This document shows positions 14,303 through 21,862 of a DNA stretch of 64,000 nt, piece after piece. The position numbers and the translations under genes were made by a program. Every line of letters begins with the position of its first letter. Position 1 is the first letter of the stretch. The notes under the pieces are model-generated. The model did no database searches. It saw only the letters and a list, made by a program, of their open reading frames with translations, and was not told the origin of the DNA. Where the stretch lies: NCBI RefSeq assembly GCF_017086405.1, contig NZ_CP070973.1:5984739-6048738 (forward strand), in the 5' to 3' direction. Origin of the DNA: Mycobacterium gordonae (GTDB lineage: Bacteria; Actinomycetota; Actinomycetes; Mycobacteriales; Mycobacteriaceae).

Positions 14303-14533
14303 ATGACAAGCACCACGATCAAGGCCGTCGGCATTTACTGCGCCTTCGCCGCAACCGCCATCGCGCTGACGGCGACCCTGGGCCTGGGCTCCGACCCTCA
14401 GCAGGCGACCTCAATGAACGACACCACGACGGCCCCGACCACGACTCTCACGCCGCTCACTACACTGGCGCCGCCGTCGACCCTGGACGCGCCGCCGGCC
14501 CTGTCGGCCCCTCCGGCGCCGCCGCTCCCCTGA
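14303..14533 (+). CDS. Small exported or membrane-anchored Pro/Thr-rich peptide
   Basis: This 76-residue protein has an N-terminal hydrophobic segment (AVGIYCAFAATAIALTATLGLG) that can serve as signal peptide or anchor. A Thr/Pro/Ala-rich tail ends in PPAPPLP. The ATG at 14303 follows GGAGAGAGG, a strong ribosome site, which supports it as a real gene. No known family is recognised. The Pro/Thr-rich tail suggests an extended segment in or beyond the cell wall, possibly a mannosylation target; that is inference. Confidence 0.7.
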   Translation: MTSTTIKAVGIYCAFAATAIALTATLGLGSDPQQATSMNDTTTAPTTTLTPLTTLAPPSTLDAPPALSAPPAPPLP

Positions 14534-14716
14534 CCGCACCCACCCCTGGCAGCCGATTTCCTAAAACATCACCGTCAATCTTTAACCGTTAGGTCACCAA
14601 AGCAGTAACCTGCTGCTAGCACGTGCCTACCCGGAACTGGTCGTCGCCCGGTGTGATGCCCCAATCCCCGCACGGCACAGGCACTTCGGTTCATCCATCG
14701 GTCAAAGGAGACGCGG

Positions 14717-15016
14717 ATGTCGTTTGTGGTCACCCACCCGGAGACGCTGGCGTCGGCTGCAGGGACCCTGCAGGGAATCGGATCGGCGGTCGTCGCCCAG
14801 AATGCCGCGGCCGTCGCGCCCACCACCGGAGTGGTTCCGGCTGCCGCCGACGAAGTCTCGGCGCTGACCGCAGCCCGGTTCAGCGTGCAGGCTCAGACAT
14901 ACCAAGCCATGAGCGCGCAGGCTGCGCTCATTCACGAGTTGTTCGTCAGCACGCTGGTCGCCAGCGCCGGCTCGTACGCGGTGGCCGAGGCCGCCAATGC
15001 AGTCTCGGCCGGATAG
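14717..15016 (+). CDS. PE family protein
   Basis: This 99-residue protein is a bare PE domain, starting MSFVVTHPETLASAAGTLQG and containing PAAADEVSALTAARFS. The C-terminal YAVAE fits the YxxxD/E type VII secretion signal. AAAGGAG precedes the start. A PPE gene follows after 8 bp, so the two probably form the secreted PE-PPE heterodimer. By position it corresponds to PE7 (Rv0916c) of M. tuberculosis; that equivalence is from memory of gene order. Confidence 0.95.
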   Translation: MSFVVTHPETLASAAGTLQGIGSAVVAQNAAAVAPTTGVVPAAADEVSALTAARFSVQAQTYQAMSAQAALIHELFVSTLVASAGSYAVAEAANAVSAG

Positions 15017-15024
15017 GGTCCGCG

Positions 15025-16248
15025 TTGGTCACCGACTTCGGGCTGTTGCCGCCGGAGGTTAACTCGGCCCGGATGTATTCGGGCCCGGGCGCGGAATCGA
15101 CGCTGGCCGCCGCGAACGCCTGGGACAGCCTGGCCACGGTGCTGAATTCGGCGGCGGTGTCCTACGGGACCGTGATCGCCGGGCTCGCGGTGGAGTCGTG
15201 GATGGGTCCGGCGTCGGCGTCGATGGCTGCCGCGGCCGCGCCCTACGCGGCTTGGCTGAGCGCGGCCGCGGTGCGGGCCGAACGAACTGCCGGCCAGGCC
15301 CGCGCGGCCGCGGCGGCATACGAAGCGGCGTTCGCGATGACGGTGCCGCCGGCCTTGATTGCCGTCAACCGTGAGCAGTTGATGTCGCTCGTCGAGACGA
15401 ACGTGCTGGGCCAGAACAGTCCCGCTATCGAGGCACTACAAGCCGAGTACGCCGAGATGTGGGCTCAGGATGCGGCCGCGATGTTCGACTACGCGGCCTC
15501 GTCGGAGGCGGCGTCGACCCTGCTGCCGTTCACCGCGCCGACGCAGACCGCCGACCCGGCGGGCCCCACAGCCGCGGCCGCGGCCGCCGCCTCGACCGCG
15601 GGCATACCGGCCATCAGCGCCCAGACCCTGCAAGGGTTGGCCGCGCTGTTGTCTCCGGCGTCGTCGGCGATCCCGGGCTCCGCCGCGTCGATCACGCTGC
15701 CGACCCCGATCGGCGACCTTGATATCGCCGCTGCGTATATCGCGGTCACCGCGACCGCGAGCTTGTCACTGTCTGCAGTGAACACCGCCCGCCCGTGGAT
15801 CTTCGGCGTCGGCACCACCAGCAAACCGACTCCGGACGACGACGCGGTGGAGCCCACGGAAGGCACCGTGCTCGGGTCGCACCGGGATGCCCCGCCGGGT
15901 ATCGGGGGGGCGCCGAGCGCCGGCGTCGGTCAGGCCGCCCTGGTGGGAGCGCTGACGGTCCCGCACAGCTGGACGGTGGCTGCCCCGGAGATCCGCCTGG
16001 CGGTCGAGTCGCTGCCCAGCGCCAGTGGTGGTGTCGAGCCAGTGCCGGCGAACCTGAGCGCTGGGCCCGCAGCGCTGCTGGGCGGCATGGCACTGGCGGG
16101 GATGGCCGGTCGCGGCGGCACGGGCACCGGCAGCCCGGCGAGCAACGAGTCCGCGACCGACGAAGACGGGCAGCCCAAGCGCAAGCCGACGGTCGTGGTG
16201 ATCCAGCAGCCGCCTGCCGGCCCGAGCCCGGGCAACCGAACGCAATAA
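15025..16248 (+). CDS. PPE family protein (SVP subgroup)
   Basis: This 407-residue protein has a PPE domain of ~180 residues (TDFGLLPPEVNSARMY..., WMG turn in ESWMGPAS). The C-terminal half contains GALTVPHSW, a variant of the GxxSVPxxW motif that defines PPE-SVP proteins. The TTG at 15025 is the only plausible start close to the PPE motif, with AGGG just upstream; the open frame further upstream is out of frame with, and overlaps, the PE gene. It should pair with the preceding PE and be exported by an ESX system. By position it is equivalent to PPE14 (Rv0915c). Confidence 0.93.
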   Translation: MVTDFGLLPPEVNSARMYSGPGAESTLAAANAWDSLATVLNSAAVSYGTVIAGLAVESWMGPASASMAAAAAPYAAWLSAAAVRAERTAGQARAAAAAYEAAFAMTVPPALIAVNREQLMSLVETNVLGQNSPAIEALQAEYAEMWAQDAAAMFDYAASSEAASTLLPFTAPTQTADPAGPTAAAAAAASTAGIPAISAQTLQGLAALLSPASSAIPGSAASITLPTPIGDLDIAAAYIAVTATASLSLSAVNTARPWIFGVGTTSKPTPDDDAVEPTEGTVLGSHRDAPPGIGGAPSAGVGQAALVGALTVPHSWTVAAPEIRLAVESLPSASGGVEPVPANLSAGPAALLGGMALAGMAGRGGTGTGSPASNESATDEDGQPKRKPTVVVIQQPPAGPSPGNRTQ

Positions 16249-16402
16249 GTCACACGGACTGTGTCAAAACTTTCTGTCAACAGTCGTCCCACCCCAAAGA
16301 TGCTCGCGTTTCTACAGTTCGGCGCCGGTTTCGCCGCCCGGGGCCAGATGTTGTCAAGAAGAAATGTTTGCCGTTCGCCGAGGATGGCAATGGTTCAACG
16401 GA

Positions 16403-16434
16403 GGTGGGCGTATCGGCCGGCCTATATGCCCACC
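16403..16434. promoter_or_regulatory. 32-bp near-perfect palindrome upstream of the thiolase operon
   Basis: The arms GGTGGGC and GCCCACC bracket a symmetric core centred on GGCCGGCC; 14 of 16 base pairs match. It lies 117 bp before the thiolase start. It may be an operator for a large dimeric regulator or a cruciform-type hairpin. Confidence 0.55.
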
Positions 16435-16438
16435 CAGG

Positions 16439-16469
16439 TCCCGTCGGTTCAGCCCGAGAGCCGACGGGA
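16439..16469. terminator. Hairpin between PPE gene and thiolase operon
   Basis: TCCCGTCGG (16439-16447) pairs perfectly with CCGACGGGA (16461-16469) around a 13-nt loop. There is no U tract, so it is either a mycobacterial-type terminator for the upstream PE-PPE unit or a leader structure of the downstream operon. Confidence 0.4.
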
Positions 16470-16550
16470 CCGCTTATATTCCGGGCCGTTTCCGGCCGTC
16501 GACGCGGCATACCCACATAGGGGCGATGCGCGTTCCCACCTGGGAGTACC

Positions 16551-17789
16551 GTGCCGCGTATGAATGGCTCATCTACCGGCATCTGGGTCCTGGGCGGCTA
16601 TCAGAGTGACTTCGCTCGCAACCTGACCCGGGAGCGGCGCGACTTCGCCGCCTTGACCGAGGAGGTCGTGGACGGCACGCTGGCGGCGGCGCGGGTGGAC
16701 GCCGCGGCGATCGGAGTGGTCCACGTCGGCAACGCCTTCGGTGAGATGTTCGCCACACAAGGGCATCTGGGGGCGATGCCGGCCACGGTCTGCAGCAACC
16801 TGTGGGACACGCCGGCTTCGCGGCACGAGGCGGCGTGCGCGTCGGGCAGCGTGGCGGCGCTGGCGGCAATGGCCGACCTGCGCTCCGGGGCGTACGACAG
16901 CGCGCTGGTCGTCGGTCTCGAGCTGGAAAAGACGGTGCCCGGTGACACCGCCGCTCAGTACCTGGGTGCGGCGGCCTGGACTGGACACGAGGGCGCCGAC
17001 GCGCGCTACCTGTGGCCGTCCATGTTCGCGGAGGTCGCCGACGAGTACGACCGGCGCTACGGCCTGGACGACACCCATCTGCGTGCCATCGCCGCGGTCA
17101 ACTACGCCAACGCGCGCCGCAACCCGAACGCGCAGACGCGGGGCTGGACGGTTCCCGACCCGATCACCGACGACGACGAGGCCAACCCGATCACCGAGGG
17201 ACGCCTGCGACGGTTGGACTGCAGTCAGATGACCGACGGCGGCGCGGGCGTTGTCCTGGTCAGCGACGCCTACCTGCGCGATCACCCCGATGCGCGACCG
17301 GTGGGCCGGATCGACGGCTGGGGCCATCGCACAGTCGGACTGGGGTTGCGCCAGAAGCTCGACCGCTCGGCGGATGACCCATACGTGTTGCCGCACGTGC
17401 GTGCCGCCGTGCTCGACGCGTTGCGGCGCGCCGCGGTGACGCTGGACGACGTGGACGGGTTCGAAGTACACGACTGCTTCACCCCCAGCGAGTACCTGGC
17501 CATCGACCACATCGGACTGACCGGGCCGGGGGAATCCTGGAAAGCCATCGAGAACGGCGAGATCGAAATCGGCGGGCGACTGCCGATCAACCCCAGCGGC
17601 GGTCTGATCGGCGGCGGCCACCCGGTCGGGGCGTCAGGGGTCCGTATGTTGCTCGACGCGGCCAAGCAGGTCAGCGGCGCGGCCGGTGACTATCAGGTCG
17701 AGGGCGCCAAGACCTTCGGCACGTTAAATTTCGGCGGCAGCACCGCCACCACCGTCAGTTTCGTTGTCAGCACTACGCGAGGTATCTGA
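16551..17789 (+). CDS. Thiolase-superfamily acetyl-CoA acetyltransferase (Rv0914c-like)
   Basis: This 412-residue SCP-x-like thiolase has the nucleophilic cysteine in HEAACASGSVAALAA, the VHDCFTPSE motif seen in SCP2-type thiolases, and the C-terminal GGGHPVGASG loop. The reaction would be thiolytic cleavage or condensation of an acyl-CoA; the substrate is unknown. GTG 16551 follows GGGAG; ATG 16560 is an alternative. The carotenoid oxygenase gene starts 1 bp after its stop, so they are translationally linked. Confidence 0.9.
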   Translation: MPRMNGSSTGIWVLGGYQSDFARNLTRERRDFAALTEEVVDGTLAAARVDAAAIGVVHVGNAFGEMFATQGHLGAMPATVCSNLWDTPASRHEAACASGSVAALAAMADLRSGAYDSALVVGLELEKTVPGDTAAQYLGAAAWTGHEGADARYLWPSMFAEVADEYDRRYGLDDTHLRAIAAVNYANARRNPNAQTRGWTVPDPITDDDEANPITEGRLRRLDCSQMTDGGAGVVLVSDAYLRDHPDARPVGRIDGWGHRTVGLGLRQKLDRSADDPYVLPHVRAAVLDALRRAAVTLDDVDGFEVHDCFTPSEYLAIDHIGLTGPGESWKAIENGEIEIGGRLPINPSGGLIGGGHPVGASGVRMLLDAAKQVSGAAGDYQVEGAKTFGTLNFGGSTATTVSFVVSTTRGI

Positions 17790-17790
17790 G

Positions 17791-19317
17791 ATGGATGTTG
17801 ATGTAGTCGCCAAATACCTGTCGACACTGCCCGAGGATGACGACCACCCCTACCGGACGGGCCCATGGCGACCGCAGACGACCGAGTGGAATGCCGACGA
17901 CCTGACCGCGGTGGAGGGCGAGATTCCGACCGACCTGGACGGCATCTATCTGCGGAACACCGAGAACCCACTGCATCCCGCGTTCAAGACATACCACCCG
18001 TTCGACGGTGACGGCATGTTGCACGTAGTCGGATTCCGGGACGGCAAAGCGTTCTATCGCAACCGGTTTGTTCAGACCGACGGCTTTCTGGCGGAAAACG
18101 AGGCGGGGGAACCACTGTGGCCCGGGCTGGCCGAGCCGGTGCAGTTCGCCAAACGGGAAAAGGGTTGGGGGGCGCGCGGATTGATGAAAGACGCGTCCAG
18201 CACCGACGTGATCGTGCACCGCGGCACCGCCTTGACCAGTTTCTACCAGTGCGGTGATTTGTACCGGGTTGACCCGTATTCGGGCACCACACTGGGCAAG
18301 GAGAGCTGGAACGGCGGATTTCCGGCCGACTGGGGTGTATCGGCACATCCCAAGGTGGACAGCAAGACCGGCGAGCTGTTGTTCTTCAACTACAGCAAGC
18401 AGGACCCGTACCTGCGCTACGGCGTGGTCGACGAGAACAACGACCTGGTCCATTACGTAGACATCCCGCTGCCGGGCCCCCGGCTGCCCCATGACATGGC
18501 ATTCACCGAGAACTACGCAATACTGAACGATTTCCCGCTCTTCTGGGACCCCCAACTGCTCGGACACCAGGTGCACCTGCCACGGTTCTACCCGGAAATG
18601 CCGTCGCGCTTCGCGGTGATTCCGCGGCGCGGCTCGACCGAGGAGATCCGGTGGTTCGAGGCGGACCCGACATTCGTGCTGCACTTCACCAACGCCTATG
18701 AGGACGGCGACGAGATCGTGCTGGACGGCTTCTACGAGGGTGCACCGCAACCCTTGGAGAGCGGCGCGGGCCCAGCTGGCAAGTGGGAGAAGCTGTTCCG
18801 CTTCCTGGCTTTGGACCGGATGCAGGCCAGACTGCACCGGTGGCGGTTCAACCTGGTCACCGGTGCGGTGAAGGAGGAATCGCTGTCGGAGTCGATCACC
18901 GAGTTCGGCATGATCAACGCGGACTACGCCACCTCTCAGTACCGCTACGTGTATGCCGCCAGCGGCAAGCCGGGCTGGTTTCTGTTCGACGGACTGGTCA
19001 AACACGACCTGCTCACCGGCCGCGAGGAGCGGTACGCACTGGGCGACGGTGTCTACGGCAGCGAGACGGCGATGGCGCCCAGGGTGGGCGGCAGCGGCGC
19101 TGAGGACGACGGCTACCTGGTCACCCTGACCACCGACATGAACGCCGACGCCTCGTACTGCCTTGTTTTCGACGCTGCTCGGGTCGGCGATGGCCCGGTG
19201 TGCAAACTGGCACTGCCGGAACGCATCTGCAGCGGCACCCATTCGACGTGGGTGCCCGGCACGGAGTTGAGGCGGTGGGACCGCGCCGAGACAGCGGCAG
19301 ACGCAGTAGGGCTCTAG
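17791..19317 (+). CDS. Carotenoid cleavage oxygenase family protein (Rv0913c-like)
   Basis: This 508-residue non-heme iron dioxygenase should form the seven-bladed propeller of carotenoid/stilbene cleavage enzymes. The four iron-binding histidines appear in VSAHPKVD, RLPHDMAFTENY, VLHFTNAYEDGDE and CSGTHSTWVP. GIYLRNTENP and PFDGDGMLH are also family landmarks. The ATG at 17791 fits the family start. It is in an operon with a thiolase (upstream) and a VOC protein (4 bp downstream). Substrates could be apocarotenoids or other polyenes or stilbenoids; not determinable here. Confidence 0.92.
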   Translation: MDVDVVAKYLSTLPEDDDHPYRTGPWRPQTTEWNADDLTAVEGEIPTDLDGIYLRNTENPLHPAFKTYHPFDGDGMLHVVGFRDGKAFYRNRFVQTDGFLAENEAGEPLWPGLAEPVQFAKREKGWGARGLMKDASSTDVIVHRGTALTSFYQCGDLYRVDPYSGTTLGKESWNGGFPADWGVSAHPKVDSKTGELLFFNYSKQDPYLRYGVVDENNDLVHYVDIPLPGPRLPHDMAFTENYAILNDFPLFWDPQLLGHQVHLPRFYPEMPSRFAVIPRRGSTEEIRWFEADPTFVLHFTNAYEDGDEIVLDGFYEGAPQPLESGAGPAGKWEKLFRFLALDRMQARLHRWRFNLVTGAVKEESLSESITEFGMINADYATSQYRYVYAASGKPGWFLFDGLVKHDLLTGREERYALGDGVYGSETAMAPRVGGSGAEDDGYLVTLTTDMNADASYCLVFDAARVGDGPVCKLALPERICSGTHSTWVPGTELRRWDRAETAADAVGL

Positions 19318-19321
19318 ACGC

Positions 19322-19795
19322 ATGGGCAAGCACCGCACGACGCACTGGCCCTTGTCCCTGGCGTCGATCGGCTCCATCCGATTCGCCCGCCGCTCGTCGA
19401 ACTTCGCCGAGACGGTGCGGTTCTACCGCGAACTGGTGGGACTGCCGTTGCACGAGACCTTCGGCGACAGCTACGGCAGCAACGGCGCCATCTTCGGGCT
19501 GCCGAGCTGGAATCTGACGATGGAGATCGTCGAGTCGGTCGAACCGGTCGCCGTGGACCCGCACGAACAGTTGTGCCTGTACTTTCCGCATCGGCAAGCC
19601 CAGCAGGCGGCGGTCGCACGTCTGGAAGCGGCGTCGTTCCCGCGCGTCGAGCAGCACCCGTATTGGGCTGCGATGGGCGCGGTCACCTATCGGGATCCCG
19701 ATGGCCGCGAGGTCGTGTTCGCGCCGTTCGTCTACGGCGTCAACGAGCCGGAGGACAGTTCGGCGTCGGGCACCCACGAGTTCCCGTCCAATTGA
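19322..19795 (+). CDS. VOC (glyoxalase-fold) family protein
   Basis: This 157-residue single-module VOC protein contains SSNFAETVRFYRELVGLPLHETFGD and ends the fold with YRDPDGREVVFAPF. It follows the carotenoid oxygenase by 4 bp and is probably the last gene of the thiolase-oxygenase operon. VOC proteins bind divalent metal and act as isomerases, dioxygenases or ligand-binding proteins; the specific role is unknown. Confidence 0.85.
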   Translation: MGKHRTTHWPLSLASIGSIRFARRSSNFAETVRFYRELVGLPLHETFGDSYGSNGAIFGLPSWNLTMEIVESVEPVAVDPHEQLCLYFPHRQAQQAAVARLEAASFPRVEQHPYWAAMGAVTYRDPDGREVVFAPFVYGVNEPEDSSASGTHEFPSN

Positions 19796-19864
19796 GTCCT
19801 GGCCCGGGCACATCTTGCCGCACGCGCGGCGTACGGCCTGGGCCGCACCCGTGGCCGGTTCCGT

Positions 19865-20293
19865 CTAACGCCGCCCGCCGAACGCCTCGGTCGCCACCGC
19901 CCATAGGGCGCACAACACTGCGCACCCTGCTGCCACCGCCCCGACGTATAACCCGTATTCCGCCGATACCGGCGCACTGACGTTGCGCTGGTAGTACAGC
20001 ACCATCAACGCACCGATAAGCAGCGAGATGACCAGCGCGGCAATCGAAGCCGCCCGCACCGAGAGCCTGCGGCCCACCATTGCGCCCGCCACCAACAGCG
20101 TCGAGGACAGCAACACGATGAGCTGACCGGCGCCGAAACCACGGGGCAGCTCCAAGCTGCCGTGGGTGCCCCCGATCGCGTTCGCCCAACCTCCGCCGTT
20201 GACCTGAGTAGCCAACCACGGCATCCAGGCGCTGACCAACACGGCTGTGGCGAACAGCGCCACCAGCCAGCCTGGATCTGGACGCCGACTCAT
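19865..20293 (-). CDS. Four-helix membrane protein (Rv0912-like)
   Basis: This 142-residue protein has four hydrophobic segments: LVALFATAVLVSAWMPWLA, an AGQLIVLLSSTLLVAGAM helix, AASIAALVISLLIGALMVLYY and a last one near YVGAVAAGCAVLCALWAV. No enzymatic motif is visible. ATG 20293 (MSRRPDPGW) was chosen because the longer frame upstream is Arg-rich noise overlapping the neighbouring gene. Position matches Rv0912, and it closes the Rv0909-Rv0912 type gene group. Confidence 0.8.
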   Translation of the reverse strand: MSRRPDPGWLVALFATAVLVSAWMPWLATQVNGGGWANAIGGTHGSLELPRGFGAGQLIVLLSSTLLVAGAMVGRRLSVRAASIAALVISLLIGALMVLYYQRNVSAPVSAEYGLYVGAVAAGCAVLCALWAVATEAFGGRR

Positions 20294-20319
20294 GGTTGCG
20301 AGGTTAACCGAATCGCGTC

Positions 20320-21092
20320 TCAGCCCTCCAAGGACGACAGGTTGAAGGCGACTCCCGTCGGATCGGCGGCCGAAGCCAGGCGTCCGTACGGAGTGTCCTC
20401 GGCATCGCGCAGCACCGCTCCACCGTTGTCGACGATCACCTGCAGCGTCTTGTCGACGTCTTCGGCGCCGAAGAAGATGCTCCACGCGACGGCACACCCT
20501 CGGCTAGCATCCTGGCCCCGTCCATCACGCCGAGCAATTGCTCATCACCGAACCACGCTGTGGTGTAACGGAACTCGTCGGTGTCGCCGACCTGCTCGGT
20601 GCGCCATCCGAACACCTGGAGGTAGAAGTCCAGGGCGGCGCCGTGATCGCGCGTGGTCAGTTGGTGCCAGACCGGCGCGCCGGCCTGGCCGGTCACCTCG
20701 AATCCGCGGTGCTGCAACGGTTGCCACAGGCCGAAGGCGGCACCGGTCGGGTCGGTCGCCACCGCCAGGAAGCCCTTGTCGGGGACCTCCATGGGTTGCA
20801 GGCAACCCGAGCCGCCGGCAACGGCGCTCGCCGAGACCGACGCATGGATGTCGGCGGTGTGGAAGTAGGTGCACCAGTTATCCGGAGTCTGCCATTCGGG
20901 ATCGTTGGCCATCAGACCGGCGACCGCGCGGCCGTCAACAGCGGCATTGATGTACCCGCCATAGTCAGGTCCGCCGGACTCGAACGTCCACCCGAAGACG
21001 GCTCCGTAGAAATCTTGCGCGCGGTCGACGTCGGATGTGGTCAGGTCGATCCAGCAGGGGGCGCCCAATGGCGCGTCATGACGGGCAGGCAC
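20320..21092 (-). pseudogene. Two-module VOC protein (Rv0911/CFP30B-like) with a frameshift
   Basis: The GTG at 21092 with AGGAGG 5 bp upstream starts a protein with two VOC modules: APCWIDLTTSDVDRAQDFYG... and APVWHQLTTRDHGAALDFYL.... Near 20480-20492 the frame breaks after LAEGVPS. The expected continuation, WSIFFGAEDVDKTLQVIVDN ending in DPTGVAFNLSSLEG, is in another frame and stops at 20320. The total of 773 bp is one base short of a multiple of three, so a single-base loss explains it. It is either a true recent mutation or a sequencing error. The related M. tuberculosis protein is about 257 residues. In the original frame the reading ends prematurely at 20436. Confidence 0.85.
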
Positions 21093-21169
21093 GAGGTCCT
21101 CCTTGGTTGGTGGGTACCTCGATATCGACTCGGCCCGGGACGGAAACTCATCGCGGTGCGCGCGATGGG

Positions 21170-21607
21170 TCAGCCCGAGGCGAACACTCTGACGAAGTTC
21201 TGCAGAGAGTCGCGGATGTCGCTGCGTAACGCGGCGGCGACAACCATGCCGATCGGCCCGAACAGCGCCGGCCCGCCGAGATGGACGTCGAAGCTGATGA
21301 CGGAACCCTGCTCTTTCGGGGCGACTTTGGCCATCAGCTTCACCTTGACCCCACCCGAACCGTCGCCGTTGAGCGTCATGCCCTCGGGTGGCTTGTAGCG
21401 CACGACCGTCCACCTGACGCGGTTGGGCATGCCCTTGACCTCGACGTAGGACTCGATGACCGTGCCCTTTTCGAGCACGTCGGGCAACTTGCTGCGCCAG
21501 ACCTTGTGGATGGTCAGCCACTCCCGGTACCGGTTCAGGTCGCAGGCGTGTGTCCAGGCCTGTTCCGGCGGCAGCGGTACATCAATGGATCCGGAGAGTT
21601 TCGCCAT
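21170..21607 (-). CDS. SRPBCC-family toxin of an Rv0909/Rv0910-type module
   Basis: This 145-residue START/SRPBCC (polyketide cyclase fold) protein has SGSIDVPLPPEQAWTHACDL at the N terminus and a C-terminal helix SLQNFVRVFASG. It closely resembles Rv0910, reported as the toxin partner of Rv0909 in M. tuberculosis. The antitoxin gene ends 5 bp upstream on the same strand, so they are co-transcribed. The fold predicts a hydrophobic ligand cavity; the toxic mechanism is not known to me. Confidence 0.88.
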   Translation of the reverse strand: MAKLSGSIDVPLPPEQAWTHACDLNRYREWLTIHKVWRSKLPDVLEKGTVIESYVEVKGMPNRVRWTVVRYKPPEGMTLNGDGSGGVKVKLMAKVAPKEQGSVISFDVHLGGPALFGPIGMVVAAALRSDIRDSLQNFVRVFASG

Positions 21608-21612
21608 CTGCG

Positions 21613-21798
21613 TCAGCTCTGTTGGCCGCCGGTGTCGACGATCTTCTTGGCTTCCTCCTGCACCTTGTGGATGGTGTCGGAGTACTTACCCTGCGTCTTC
21701 TCGTCGACGAACTCGCCCGCTTTGTTGATCGCCGTCTCGACCTTGTCGGCGTTCTGCACCATCAGGTCCTTGGCCTTGTCCAGGAATCCCATGCTCAT
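21613..21798 (-). CDS. Rv0909-type antitoxin
   Basis: This 61-residue, highly charged helical protein contains DKAKDLMVQNADKVETAINK and FVDEKTQGKYSDTIHKVQEE, nearly identical in pattern to Rv0909. It precedes the SRPBCC partner by 5 bp in the order antitoxin-toxin. Starts at 21798 (MSMGF) or two codons later are both possible. The pair is kept next to the Rv0911- and Rv0912-like genes as in M. tuberculosis, so it is an ancestral chromosomal module. Confidence 0.88.
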   Translation of the reverse strand: MSMGFLDKAKDLMVQNADKVETAINKAGEFVDEKTQGKYSDTIHKVQEEAKKIVDTGGQQS

Positions 21799-21862
21799 TT
21801 ATTCCTTCCCGAGGCTTCCCCACGCGTCCTCAGAGAACCCTACTTGTCGCGGCTGGGCGGCC

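Noticed and set aside
14623..15024. Extension of the PPE gene upstream to 14623
   Set aside because: That stretch overlaps the PE gene in a different frame; PPE proteins start at their PPE motif, which follows TTG 15025.
17773..19377. 534-codon minus-strand frame opposite the carotenoid oxygenase
   Set aside because: The plus-strand protein has the four iron-binding histidines and correct spacing; this is a shadow.
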